In this document: positions 11,329 through 20,399 of the stretch, piece by piece
How the letters are laid out: each line of letters begins with the position of its first letter
How positions within the stretch are numbered: the stretch's first letter is position 1
NCBI GenBank assembly: GCA_917880885.1
Contig: OU862908.1
Location: 13,937,501-14,001,500, forward strand
Source: Limnephilus marmoratus
Taxonomy: Eukaryota > Arthropoda > Insecta > Trichoptera > Limnephilidae
Reading direction: 5' to 3'
Length of the DNA stretch: 64,000 nt
The notes under the pieces: generated by a model
The model's input: the letters and a program-made list of their open reading frames with translations, nothing else
The model's database searches: none
What the model was told of the DNA's origin: nothing
Position numbers and translations under genes: made by a program

Positions 11329-11675
11329 TGCCCCCCGCCTGGAAGGGGATGAAAGAATCCACTTCCATAAACCAAAAGAGTGCCAATACGTTTCAATGCG
11401 CAAACAAAATTGTAACACGCGGTAGAATGCAATTAATTATGTAAAAGTTATAAAAAATGTTTATTTAAGTTATATAAATGCTTTTACCAAATGGTCAAAT
11501 TGACCGATATAACAAGAAAATTAAAAAATAAAATATGGAAACGTAAAATTATGATATGTTAATGTGATAATATGCGGTAGATAAAACTAAAAGTAAGGTT
11601 TAGTACCTATTTAACAATGAAACTAACCTAATTGATTTTAAGAATAAAAGTATTATGAACTAACTTCTGTTAAAT

Positions 11676-14600
11676 CTATTGTGACGGTAAGGGACAGAGT
11701 TTAACGACTGCCCTGCGGTATATTCCGGAGTTAGTTTTAACATCCGCAACGCGGATCACCCCATCTGCCCCGGGGTAGACATTGACTATTACCCCAATAG
11801 GCCATTGAAGTGGCGCGATGTTGTCACTCTTAATCATTACTATCGTGCCTGTCGTTACCGGATTCGCATTTGTATTCCATTTCTGGCGAGTTTGCAAAGT
11901 ATTCAAATACTCAATTTGCCATCGGTTCCAGAACGTCTGAACAAGACTATTCACGAGATGTTTGCGTTGTGCCAAGTTGACTGGCTCGTCTGACAAATCA
12001 GCAGCGGGTAAAGATTTTAAGGGAGTGAGCGTTAAAAAATGTGCGGGGGTGAGTGGCAATGGAGCCGAAACGTTGTTAACGCTAAGTACAGATAGCGGGC
12101 GTGAATTTAGAATTGCTTCAATCTGAGAAAGCACTGTTTGCATCTCTTCATACGTCAGTAGAGAGGTGCCTACTATTTTATTTAAATAACCTTTCAGGCA
12201 TTTAATGTTACTTTCCCAGATCCCACCAAAGAGAGGAGCAATTGTTTTGAGGCGGTTAATGTCTTGAACGGACATCAAAATTTTTGTTTTCCGTTCGGGC
12301 TGATCAGATACAGAATTCGTATTAAAACGTTGTAAAGGCCAATCACGTTTAGGTAATTGGGCAAATACGGGGCCGTTAAACCATAACGGATGGTCGATTA
12401 GTTGAGCGGGCGTAAGACCCCGCGACAAGCACTTGGCGGGATTGTCTTGTCCTTTTATATAATGGAAGCATTCAGCCCCCAGATGGTTTTGTATTTGTGA
12501 GACACGGTTGGCAACGAAAGTCTGCCATTTTGCGGGCGGTGAATTTATCCACGCTAGAGCAACCGTGCTGTCGCAAAAAGCTAAAGTCGTATTAGCTTTT
12601 GAATTTGATGTGTAGGTATTACTGACCGTATGCATTAATCGGGCAAGTACTAGCGCTCCACATAGTTCTAATCGCGCAAGTGAAATCGTCTTAGCCGAAA
12701 CGACCTTGGATTTAGCGCATAATAAATTAATTGTGGTTTTATGAGTATTCGGACAGTAAACATGTAAGTATATAACGCTTCCAAATGCGCGTTCGCTTAC
12801 GTCAGAAAATCCGATAAGTGTTAATACATATTGGTATTCGACACCAAAAATGCGAGGAATTTTAATAAATTGTAATAAGGGCAATTCCTTTTCAAACTGA
12901 CGCCAAAGCGTGACAACGGTGTCAGGAGGAGGATCATCCCAATCCAGGTTGTACTCCCATAGATATTTAATTATAAGCTTAGCTAATAATACAACTGGTG
13001 CGGCGAAACCCATCAAATCCCAAAGACGAGCAATCGTCGAGAGAATGTTTCGTTTAGTACACGTTCTTTCGTCGGTGTGTACGAAAAATACGAAATGATC
13101 AGAAGCGGGTATCCAATGAAGCCCTAGTATTTTCAGGTTTTCGTCGGGATTAAATTCCACACGTTCCTTAACACGACGAGCTGTAGGAATCGTGGACAAA
13201 AAGTTTGGAGAATTACCAGAGAATTTTACAAGATCGAATCCTCTCGCGGCGAATAGTTGTAAATTGAGGATAATGCGAAATAGAGCACCTTGTAAATTAT
13301 TTCCGGTACGTAGAATATCATTAAGCGAGGAACCAGAATCGGATTTCATACTTGCGTCCAGCACCATCCGGATTTTGGTTATCAGTTTATCTTCGCGAAC
13401 TACGATATGATGCGGGATTACGTAATGCGGTAAATCAGAATTGTCAACTGGGGAAATGTAACCTTTCTGAAGGTATTCGCGCAATATTTTGTCATATTCT
13501 AACTTTATTGCGGGTTGAGATATTAAGCGGCGTTCGAGAGACCGAAACCTGCGTTCGGCGGCGGGTAACGATTCACCGAGAACAGAGGGACCGTTTCGAA
13601 ACGGCAACGCGACGGTATAACGACCTGCCGTGTCACGAGAAGTAGTGAGTTTAAACATATCCTCACACTCTTGTTCCTGAGGCGTTAAAAACTTCTCATC
13701 TGGAATGTCTTCCAATTCGAAGAAGCGCGAAAGGCAAAATTCATCATTTTGTGTGAACGTACAAAATGATTGCGTGTTGTTTATACTTGGGTTTTCAATC
13801 ATCGTTGGGGCAGTACCCAAGAAGAGATATCCCAAAGTAGTTTCAATGGCAAATGGCTGGCCGAGAGAACCTGATATTTTGTTTGCCTTTAGAATGCGAA
13901 CAAACATGTCACATCCCAAGATAATATCAATCTCACCGGGCGTACAGAATGTTGTGTCTGCTAAGGGCAAATTGTCAAGATACGACAAAGAGGAGCGGTT
14001 AATGTTAACAGTAGGCAACTCACTGGTTATGGTTTCTACTACATATGGTTTAATCGTATACGACTGAGTGATGTCATAGCGGGAGAGTAATTTTAAGCAA
14101 GTTACGCCATTTGTCACATTTCTTACGTCACCTATTCCCGTGACGTAAGTACTTGGAGATGACCGCACCGTAAGATTCAAGCGTGAACAGCATTTGCGCG
14201 TAATTATGTCCCTTTGGGAGCCGCTATCTATTAGAGCCCGTATCGTCTGTACCTGGCCCTTAGCGTCTCTGGTAGTGCAAACAGCCGTTCCTAATAGTGC
14301 AGTAGTATTTGCACTTGGGCATGAATTTGTCACACATAACGAAACCGGATTCGAAGAATTTAAGTTATCATTATCGGCATCCATTTGTGACGCGGGAGAT
14401 GGTATTGGGTCCGTTTGTGACTTCGGCCCATCAGTTTGTTTGAAATGCAACAAACTATGATGGTTGAGCGCGCATGTTTTGCATGTAGTCTTCGATTTAC
14501 AAGCTTTCGTGGTGTGCCTAGTACTGAGGCAGTTCACACAAACTCGAATCTTTGATGACTTAATGCAGTTAAATCGCTCGCGTGGTTCTAGACTTGTGAA
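11676..14600 (-). CDS. BEL/Pao Pol polyprotein with internal deletions
   Basis: The frame stays open upstream of the GTG at 14537, back to the LINE insertion. It starts with the zinc-knuckle region (CVNCLSTRHTTKAC, CKTCALNHHSLLHF), then (numbering from 14537) an aspartic protease with LIDSGSQRD at ~102-110, the start of RT with KIRMVLDAS at ~388, a jump at ~430 straight to RGFDLVKFS, RNase H-like LARLELCGALVLARL and FCDSTVALAWI (~620-664), and a jump near 757 to the integrase end (GGIWES at ~771, IEAILNSRPL at ~806). The RT TVTYG/YVDD core and the integrase zinc finger and first two catalytic aspartates are absent. Both deletions keep the frame. BEL Pol would normally cleave the polyprotein, copy RNA and integrate; this one keeps only the protease as a plausible enzyme. 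Confidence 0.9.
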   Translation of the reverse strand, partial: FTSLEPRERFNCIKSSKIRVCVNCLSTRHTTKACKSKTTCKTCALNHHSLLHFKQTDGPKSQTDPIPSPASQMDADNDNLNSSNPVSLCVTNSCPSANTTALLGTAVCTTRDAKGQVQTIRALIDSGSQRDIITRKCCSRLNLTVRSSPSTYVTGIGDVRNVTNGVTCLKLLSRYDITQSYTIKPYVVETITSELPTVNINRSSLSYLDNLPLADTTFCTPGEIDIILGCDMFVRILKANKISGSLGQPFAIETTLGYLFLGTAPTMIENPSINNTQSFCTFTQNDEFCLSRFFELEDIPDEKFLTPQEQECEDMFKLTTSRDTAGRYTVALPFRNGPSVLGESLPAAERRFRSLERRLISQPAIKLEYDKILREYLQKGYISPVDNSDLPHYVIPHHIVVREDKLITKIRMVLDASMKSDSGSSLNDILRTGNNLQGALFRIILNLQLFAARGFDLVKFSGNSPNFLSTIPTARRVKERVEFNPDENLKILGLHWIPASDHFVFFVHTDERTCTKRNILSTIARLWDLMGFAAPVVLLAKLIIKYLWEYNLDWDDPPPDTVVTLWRQFEKELPLLQFIKIPRIFGVEYQYVLTLIGFSDVSERAFGSVIYLHVYCPNTHKTTINLLCAKSKVVSAKTISLARLELCGALVLARLMHTVSNTYTSNSKANTTLAFCDSTVALAWINSPPAKWQTFVANRVSQIQNHLGAECFHYIKGQDNPAKCLSRGLTPAQLIDHPLWFNGPVFAQLPKRDWPLQRFNTNSVSDQPERKTKILMSVQDINRLKTIAPLFGGIWESNIKCLKGYLNKIVGTSLLTYEEMQTVLSQIEAILNSRPLSVLSVNNVSAPLPLTPAHFLTLTPLKSLPAADLSDEPVNLAQRKHLVNSLVQTFWNRWQIEYLNTLQTRQKWNTNANPVTTGTIVMIKSDNIAPLQWPIGVIVNVYPGADGVIRVADVKTNSGIYRRAVVKLCPLPSQ

Positions 14601-14604
14601 TTTA
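14599..14604. repeat. Nested LINE target duplication, left copy (AATTTA)
   Basis: AATTTA here and at 16608-16613 flank the LINE. Removing the insert and one copy makes the BEL coding sequence continuous across the site. Confidence 0.75.
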
Positions 14605-16607
14605 TAATAATAATAATAATAATAATTTTTATTTTAGTAATTTGTACATTGAAGTTTACAAATTTCTAATTGATTAAAATATTTCATATTCACTATATTT
14701 TTTCAAGTTTTATGTAGCTCCTACAATACATCTTGAACTTTCCAATTGGTGTGGACTTTAAAGTTTCTGGTAGTGTGTTATACAACTTCATTCCCTTGTA
14801 CAGTAGACTGTTCTGCGTATTCGCTTTGTCCTTTTTTTGTAGCCTAATTTCCTTGCACGTCCTTGTGTTATATCTGTGAATGTCTTTATTGTATACAATT
14901 TTATTTGAGAAGTATTTTGGTAACGTGTTGTTCAATATTTTGTGGATAAATACCATCGTGTTCAAGGTCAGCATCTGTTTCACGGTCAACCAATTTAGTT
15001 CCTTTAACATTTTAATTATTTTTGAAAATCTGTTTCGTCGGAGAATTATTCTCATAGCCCTGTTTTGGAGAATTTGTAACTTATTTTGTTCTCTTTCGTT
15101 ACATAGGAAAAGTATACTTGAGCAGTAGTTGAAGTGTGGAGCAATAATTGAATTGTATATGGTGATTGCAGTTTTTCTAGAAATTTTTGGCCGAATTCTT
15201 CCAAAAAAAGATATCTTTTTGCCAATTTTCTTTTGGGTATATTCAGCATGTCTATTGAAGTTTAGTTTGGAATCTAATATAACTCCTAAGTATTTCATTT
15301 CAGTAACATTTTCAATAATTTCACCATCAATTTTAATTTTGCTTTCACTGGATGTCTTCTTGTATCCGATCACCATACATTTTGTTTTTTTTGTATTTAA
15401 TTTAAGCTTATTTATTTTTAGCCATCTTGATACATCATTTAGTTCATTATTTAAAATGTGTATTAGTTCTTCATAGTTATCTCCAATTAAGTATATTAGT
15501 GTATCATCGGCAAAAAGTCGTACTTTGCATTTTGAAAATATTTTCACCATGTCATTAATATATAGAATGAACAATAGAGGTCCAAGGACCGATCCCTGTG
15601 GTACTCCTAACTTATTTTCCATTGGTTTTGAAAATTGATTATTTATTTTTGTTACCTGCTTTCTGTCTCTCAAATACTCTTGTATTAATTTAATGGCTAC
15701 AGATGAGAAACCAATTTCTTTAAGCTTTCTTATTAGTATGTCTCGGTCTATAGTTTCGAATGCCCTTTGAAAATCCAAAAATATTGCTAAGATAAATTTA
15801 TTATTATTCATTCCTTCCTTCCATTCTTCGACAATTACGTTTAATGCTGTTTCACATGAGTTATTAGATCTGAACCCTGATTGCTCTTGGTATAAAATAT
15901 CGTGTTTATCTAGATATTGCAAAATTTGTTCTTTTATTATAACTTCAAGAATCTGCTCATATTTTGGTAAGGTGTTGATTGGTCGAAATTCTTCACATTT
16001 TCTGGTATTTTTTACCTTTGGAACCGGTATAATGGTAGATATTTTCCATGACTGTGGAAATTTTCCTTCTTCAATCGTCTCATTGATAATATTTAATAGA
16101 GTAGATCCAATTACTGGAAAAGCATCTCTTATTTTACTAATAGTTAATCCATCTGAACTATTCTTTGATTTTATTTTGTTTAAAATGTTAAATAAATATT
16201 CTGCATTTATTTTTCTGAAGACCAATGATTCTTTGTTTGGGTCGATATTATCATTTGTGGGGTTAACAGCAATTTTGGGTATTAATTTGTTAATTTGAAT
16301 GATACTTTCAATAAAATATTTATTAAAGTTATTAGCCATGTTTTCTTCGTTTATCCCTTTTGGAAAGTTTACAATTTTTATGTCGTCTTTGTTTTCGCCA
16401 TGTACTAATTCTTTTATGCTTTTCCAAATTTTTTTGGGATCCCCTTCTTCTGAGTTTATTTTATTTTTTATGTACTCATTATGCGTTCTTTTTATGTCTT
16501 TGGAGTATTTGTTTCTCGCTTTTTTGTAGTTATCCCAATCCGTAATACTATTAGTAAGGCATGCTCTTTTGTAAAATGCATCTCTATCGTTATTATAAAT
16601 ATTTATT
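14605..16607 (-). mobile_element. 5'-truncated non-LTR retrotransposon inserted in the BEL element
   Basis: Its 3' end (left) is an (ATT)n tract (about 14606-14627) and its 5' end is cut in the linker between endonuclease and RT. About 2.0 kb long, flanked by a 6-bp duplication. A related 3' end lies near 55.0-55.2 kb. The RT sequence resembles the Jockey/CR1 group (Kiri- or Daphne-like); the exact clade is uncertain. Confidence 0.9.
14693..16606 (-). CDS. LINE reverse transcriptase (5'-truncated ORF2)
   Basis: About 637 codons are open from the insertion boundary to the stop. Order: pre-RT linker (WDNYKKARNKYSKD, KKIWKSIKELV), RT fingers with SSDGLTISKI, ISTIIPVPK, FRPINTLPKYEQILE and GFRSNNSCETAL, palm motif FLDFQRAFETIDRD, GVPQGSVLGPLLFILYIND, catalytic LFADDTLIYL, thumb MKYLGVILDS, and a C-terminal domain ending LYNTLPETLK...FKMYCRSYIK. 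The FADD box and PQGSVLGP are intact, so the RT part may be functional, but the endonuclease and ORF1 are missing. The lack of stops shows a recent insertion. Confidence 0.9.
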   Translation of the reverse strand: MNIYNNDRDAFYKRACLTNSITDWDNYKKARNKYSKDIKRTHNEYIKNKINSEEGDPKKIWKSIKELVHGENKDDIKIVNFPKGINEENMANNFNKYFIESIIQINKLIPKIAVNPTNDNIDPNKESLVFRKINAEYLFNILNKIKSKNSSDGLTISKIRDAFPVIGSTLLNIINETIEEGKFPQSWKISTIIPVPKVKNTRKCEEFRPINTLPKYEQILEVIIKEQILQYLDKHDILYQEQSGFRSNNSCETALNVIVEEWKEGMNNNKFILAIFLDFQRAFETIDRDILIRKLKEIGFSSVAIKLIQEYLRDRKQVTKINNQFSKPMENKLGVPQGSVLGPLLFILYINDMVKIFSKCKVRLFADDTLIYLIGDNYEELIHILNNELNDVSRWLKINKLKLNTKKTKCMVIGYKKTSSESKIKIDGEIIENVTEMKYLGVILDSKLNFNRHAEYTQKKIGKKISFFGRIRPKISRKTAITIYNSIIAPHFNYCSSILFLCNEREQNKLQILQNRAMRIILRRNRFSKIIKMLKELNWLTVKQMLTLNTMVFIHKILNNTLPKYFSNKIVYNKDIHRYNTRTCKEIRLQKKDKANTQNSLLYKGMKLYNTLPETLKSTPIGKFKMYCRSYIKLEKI

Positions 16608-17667
16608 AATTTAGAACATTGGTATAAAGGGTGCGATCCCTTTTGACAGCAAAAACAAATTTCGATGGAAGATTATCGATTTTTTCAACATTAATAAATG
16701 CCTTTGCGGAATTAGTTTTTTGCGGTTTAGCGGTATAATTATTATTTGAGCCAAGACGGCTCGATGTCGGTTGCGTGATTTGTGCGCGATTAAGAATTCG
16801 TTGCTGTACTCTTACGAAGTCGATTAGTTCCGCGCTGGACGGTAGATTTTCATTATTTTTAATAGAATATTCAAAAGCCTTTACAGTCTCTATGTCAAGA
16901 CGTTTAAGACCCAGTTGCAACAATATGAATTCTGTGAGGTCTTTTATTTTCAATTGCTTCAGCGCGGCGATGTTCGTGGAGTATGCATCTGCAAAATTCT
17001 CTAAAGAAGCGGGCGTGGCCGAGTTAACTGGAGGTAATTTCAGCAATCGGTCAAAGTATAATTCAGCAAGAACGCGTTGATCATTATACTTAGTACACAA
17101 TGCGTCCCAGATAACTTGATAATTTGTACCTGTAGGCGTAATAGCTTTGCAAATACTTAATGCTTTTCCGGTTAATTTAGACATCAGATACTGCATTTTT
17201 TCCGTATCATCCAGAGAATCATTCAAATGTATAACTGAATTATATGTTTCATAAAAGAGAGACCAACTATCCAGATTCCCGTTAAAGCACGCTATCTCCA
17301 ATGCAGGTAGCTTAATTTGACGGCGAGGTTTTGCAACCGGATTCGACAGCATATTTGCTTCTGTATATTTACTAACACCGAAGAGTTCTTCAAATGCATT
17401 TAATTGAGTGTATTCAGCGATTGCTTCCGGATTCAATTCCAGTTCGCAATCCACCTTTTCATCTAATATTGTTATAAATTCAGAACGAATTTTTTCAACA
17501 GTAGTTGCGCCTGATAAAAAAGATTGGCGATCGTAAATGCTTTCCGAAGCTTTTCTTATCTTATCATACACCGACTGTAAGCTCGCAAAGCTAGCGGCTA
17601 GTTTAGCATTTAAACGTTTGAGACGTCTTTCATCCCGAGACGACTCGATTGACGCGCTCGTAGCCAT
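16606..17667 (-). CDS. BEL Gag (3' end interrupted by LINE)
   Basis: I chose the ATG at 17667 (MATSASIESSRDERR) over an upstream one because Gag similarity starts there. An N-terminal coiled-coil-like segment (RLKRLNAKLAASFASLQSVYD) is followed by the DUF1759-type core: LPALEIACFNGNLDSWSLF, MQYLMSKLTGKAL, YNDQRVLAELYFDRLLKLP, LLQLGLKRLD. It forms the particle shell and binds RNA. Near the end the frame loses the CCHC knuckle: the spacing C-x2-C-x4-H-x4-C is readable in the -1 frame over about 16617-16665, after a T-run, so a single-base indel has split the gag-pol frame. The frame then stops at the LINE boundary. Confidence 0.9.
   Translation of the reverse strand: MATSASIESSRDERRLKRLNAKLAASFASLQSVYDKIRKASESIYDRQSFLSGATTVEKIRSEFITILDEKVDCELELNPEAIAEYTQLNAFEELFGVSKYTEANMLSNPVAKPRRQIKLPALEIACFNGNLDSWSLFYETYNSVIHLNDSLDDTEKMQYLMSKLTGKALSICKAITPTGTNYQVIWDALCTKYNDQRVLAELYFDRLLKLPPVNSATPASLENFADAYSTNIAALKQLKIKDLTEFILLQLGLKRLDIETVKAFEYSIKNNENLPSSAELIDFVRVQQRILNRAQITQPTSSRLGSNNNYTAKPQKTNSAKAFINVEKIDNLPSKFVFAVKRDRTLYTNVLN
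16608..16613. repeat. Nested LINE target duplication, right copy
   Basis: AATTTA, matching 14599-14604. Confidence 0.75.
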
Positions 17668-17718
17668 TTTCTTTATTCCGGTTATATTTACAAAATATGA
17701 AACGTAAAACAACTAAAA

Positions 17719-18084
17719 ATGCGGTTAAAAGGTATGCGGTATGGTATGAGGAAGGGTATGCGGTATATAAAGGGTATGCGCTAAAGGGTATGCGCTATAT
17801 AAAGGGTATGCGGTATGATGTATGCGGTTTGAGGTAAGGGGTATGCGGAATGCGGAATGCGGTATGCGGTTAAAGGGTATAAGGTATGTGGAATGCGGTA
17901 TGAGGTTAAAGCGTATGCGGTATGCGGTATGATGTATGCGGTTTGAGGTAAGGGGTATGCGGTATGCAGTATGCGGTATTATGTATGCGGTTTGAGGTAA
18001 GGGGTATGCGGTTAAAGGTTATGCGGTATGTGGAATGCGGTATGCGATACGCTGTATGCGATATAAGGTATGCGGTATGATGAG
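17719..18084 (-). repeat. GGTATGCGGTATG-type minisatellite in BEL leader
   Basis: About 365 bp made of variants of GTATGCG/GTATGAG/GTTAAAGG units, with a higher-order block (GGTATGATGTATGCGGTTTG followed by AGGTAAGGGGTATGC) at about 17810, 17927 and 17976 (the last slightly changed). It lies in the 5' untranslated leader, between primer site and gag. Confidence 0.9.
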
Positions 18085-18610
18085 TCTGTATTATTTATGC
18101 GGAATTTATTAATTAATATATTCAATTAATTCACTGTAATCCGCTCACAGGGTTAAATTGACTGTTGCGCGGTGTAAAGATTAACGGAATACGTGCACAG
18201 AGCGGGTAAAGAAAGTTATTTATTGCGTTTATTATCATTAACAAATCATAAAGAAAATAAAAATAAAAATAAAATAAATAAATATTGCGATCATAATATT
18301 TTTCCACTTTGTAATGATATCCAATAATACAATTATAAAGAAATAATCATATTATGTATAAGGTAGGTAAATGCGATTTTATCAGCAAAATACAACTACA
18401 TAAGTTATCAGAAATAAATATTAAAAGGATGCCTCGTATTTATTTATTCTAACAGCGGGTAAATATGTTATTTCCAACGTAATGAAATAAGTATGGAAAC
18501 AAATTACTCATGTAGGTATATCAAACCGTTAATGCGTTTTGTGCGATGTTATAAAACGTAATCTCACTCTGCTCTATGGTTTTTATTAATATTGTGGTTC
18601 AAAAATATAT
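18085..18610 (-). other. BEL leader, remaining part
   Basis: AT-rich, no open frame of note. Likely contains packaging and dimerisation signals by position, but none is recognisable. Confidence 0.5.
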
Positions 18611-18629
18611 ATCCGGCTCGCTAGGATCA
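18611..18629 (-). promoter_or_regulatory. Primer binding site, tRNA-Tyr-like
   Basis: The plus strand ATCCGGCTCGCTAGGATCA resembles the 3' end of insect tRNA-Tyr including CCA (ATCCGGCTCGAAGGACCA), with a small indel and a CCA-to-TCA change. It lies four bases inside the 5' LTR, the right place for the minus-strand primer site. Confidence 0.7.
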
Positions 18630-18633
18630 AAAA

Positions 18634-19082
18634 TGTATGGTTATTTATGTGGTGAGAGTGGATTATGTGTTTTTTGTAAATGACTGGCGAAGGACCTTGA
18701 ATTTTGTGTTACTAATCACTGCCTAAAATTGGTAAAAATACATGTTGCAAAGAAAAGGAGAGGACTCACCGGAAAAAGGTAAAGCACTTGTATGATTCCT
18801 TTCCCATCCAAGAGGCACGATCACAATAGGCGTAAATGTTCGTTATTTTATAGTACACGGCGCAGTTATTTTTTAATAGCGGATTTTTCGTGAGCAGAGC
18901 ACAGTGATGGCTATATGCAGCGGGAGTTTATTGCAGACTGATTAAGATTGTGGGTAAGCGAGGGGGGAAAAGGTAGGACAAAAGGACTTGCAACAATAAT
19001 TAATACCAAGTCCAAGCAGTGATAGTATGTATGCGTGCTGTGTAGGTATGTGTATGTGCAGGTATTAGTATGTGCGTAACCA
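18634..19082 (-). repeat. BEL 5' LTR
   Basis: 449 bp, TG...CA, near-identical to 10880-11328. In the element's orientation it carries promoter and transcription start. Confidence 0.95.
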
Positions 19083-19087
19083 GGTAA
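19083..19087. repeat. BEL target site duplication, right copy (GGTAA)
   Basis: Same pentamer as 10875-10879. Confidence 0.9.
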
Positions 19088-19328
19088 CAAAAGACAAAAA
19101 ATGTCGTCATGATATGGTGTTGGCGTCCAATGCTGGACAATTCGTGTAAAGCTTTACAAGGTATCTCACTCTTACACTGGATTAGAAGAATAAAAGAAGT
19201 GAAGCAAAAGAGGCGCTGCGATCTTATGTTGACACCAAATGCCGAGAATTCAATGTAAAGCTTAGTAAAATATGCACATCTTACTTTATTCACTGGACCA
19301 CTACTAGCAAAAGGAAAGGGCGACATCT

Positions 19329-19706
19329 TTGTGTGGTGTCGACGCTGAAAATCGACACGAAATCTTCGCATGTTTTTTGTTAATTAATCGAGGTGTGCGT
19401 ATTAGTTTTAGTACCCCATCAATTACACGCAAAATAATTTTCTATTTTCCAGAAGCAGGCACGCAAGGCGTCTGTATACCGCATCCGGAAAACTCACTAG
19501 CCCTTCGTGAAAATGTGACGTTTAATTTCACGCCGTTAACTTATTTGAAATCAATTTTCTCCGATAAATTGTGTTCACTTGTCCAAGACATGCCAAACTG
19601 TTTGCAAATTTATTGGTTCAACGCTCCGTTGGACTCATTGGACACCGATAAATTAAATAAATTGGAGGCCGCATTTACAGCTATAACGAGCACCAATATT
19701 TTCTAA
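19329..19706 (+). pseudogene. Coding-like segment, unknown family (decayed cluster, part 1)
   Basis: A 125-codon frame. From about residue 42 it has balanced composition typical of real protein: CIPHPENSLALRENVTFNF, YLKSIFSDKL, LQIYWFNAPLDSLDTDKL, ending at TAA. A pyrimidine tract and CAG (TTTCTATTTTCCAG, to 19453) precede that part, so it might be an exon. Family not recognised. Further plus-strand fragments of similar quality follow for 7 kb, each broken by frameshifts or stops, which points to an old gene or gene cluster. Confidence 0.35.
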
Positions 19707-19759
19707 TAATTATGACAATTTTTTCACAGCGGTAAAATTGTTTTGTTATACATTATGTC

Positions 19760-20110
19760 GATATTTCAAACTGACACATTTGTAAACAGATTGTTGAAGG
19801 GGTTATTATACTTCCAACTGTTTCAGGGATTACGCTAAAGGTTCAAATACCTTCTCAAAAGTAGAAATCTCATTCAGTAGAATGGAGTTTTCACTAGCAA
19901 GATTTGGAATATTATCTGTTATAAGTTATAACACGGGATTTGTCAAAATGTTTATATGATTTGACGAGCGAACAAGTATGCAGCTAGTAGCTAACGACTG
20001 TCATTATTGAAATTTCAACTTTTCAACACAGTCATCTTCTATTTTATCGAAGAGAAAATTCTGATTAGAAAAGATTACGAAATAATTGATTTGAATAAGT
20101 CGATGGTAAA
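19760..20110 (+). pseudogene. Coding-like segment with multiple frameshifts (part 2)
   Basis: No single long frame, but protein-like stretches appear in alternating frames: an ATG-initiated one near 19755 (MSIFQTDTFVNRLLKG), one near 19940-19975, and an ORF ending at 20117 with FYFIEEKILIRKDYEIIDL. Frame changes every 60-100 bases are what an old disabled coding sequence looks like. Family unknown. Confidence 0.3.
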
Positions 20111-20120
20111 AAGATGATCG

Positions 20121-20399
20121 TTGCTAATGGGATCCATAAAATCCTCCGTGAATCTTGCGGTAAACAGATTAGCATTCCGCAACAATGAATTACAGCTTGC
20201 GCTAACAGAATTAACTGATATTTACCTTCTCATTACGTTGGGAAACCTTGTTAAAGTATCGGATCCATTTATAAATCATTCATGTTTAAACTCTAGTCAA
20301 AATGATTACCTACTATCAAAATTTTGCTCCGCGTGTAGACACTTGGTCAACTTACAACTATGGAATACGCCCGCTTTACAAAATAATGGAAAAGAATAA
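20121..20399 (+). pseudogene. Coding-like segment, unknown family (part 3)
   Basis: 92 codons with mixed composition and leucine heptads (NNELQLALTELTDIYLLITL), then FSACRHL-like FCSACRHLVNLQL near the end. It is the cleanest frame in the cluster, with no recognisable domain. No start context or promoter supports it as an active gene. Confidence 0.35.

Larger units (their letters stand above)
10880..19082 (-). mobile_element. Complete BEL/Pao LTR retrotransposon (non-autonomous, carrying a nested LINE)
   Basis: Transcribed right to left. Both LTRs are 449 bp, begin TG and end CA, and differ at about four positions. The interior holds a tRNA-Tyr-like primer site, a ~0.95-kb leader with a minisatellite, gag (DUF1759-type), a CCHC region, a LINE insertion, and pol with protease, RT remnants, RNase H and the integrase tail. 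The purine-rich GGCGGGGGG next to the 3' LTR (complement of about 11330-11338) fits a polypurine tract. Without the LINE the element is about 6.2 kb. RT and integrase deletions mean it would need enzymes from another copy. Confidence 0.95.

Noticed and set aside
11157..11432. A 91-codon frame inside the left BEL LTR
   Set aside because: Lies within a long terminal repeat with no coding role; cysteine/tyrosine runs reflect the repeat sequence.
12910..14460. Plus-strand frames within the BEL pol region
   Set aside because: Anti-sense shadows of the Pol frame.
17719..18084. Minisatellite as a CRISPR array
   Set aside because: No unique spacers; units are contiguous variants, and the context is a eukaryotic retrotransposon leader.
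19000..19371. A 123-codon minus-strand frame
   Set aside because: It runs into the BEL LTR and overlaps the better plus-strand frame; no domain.
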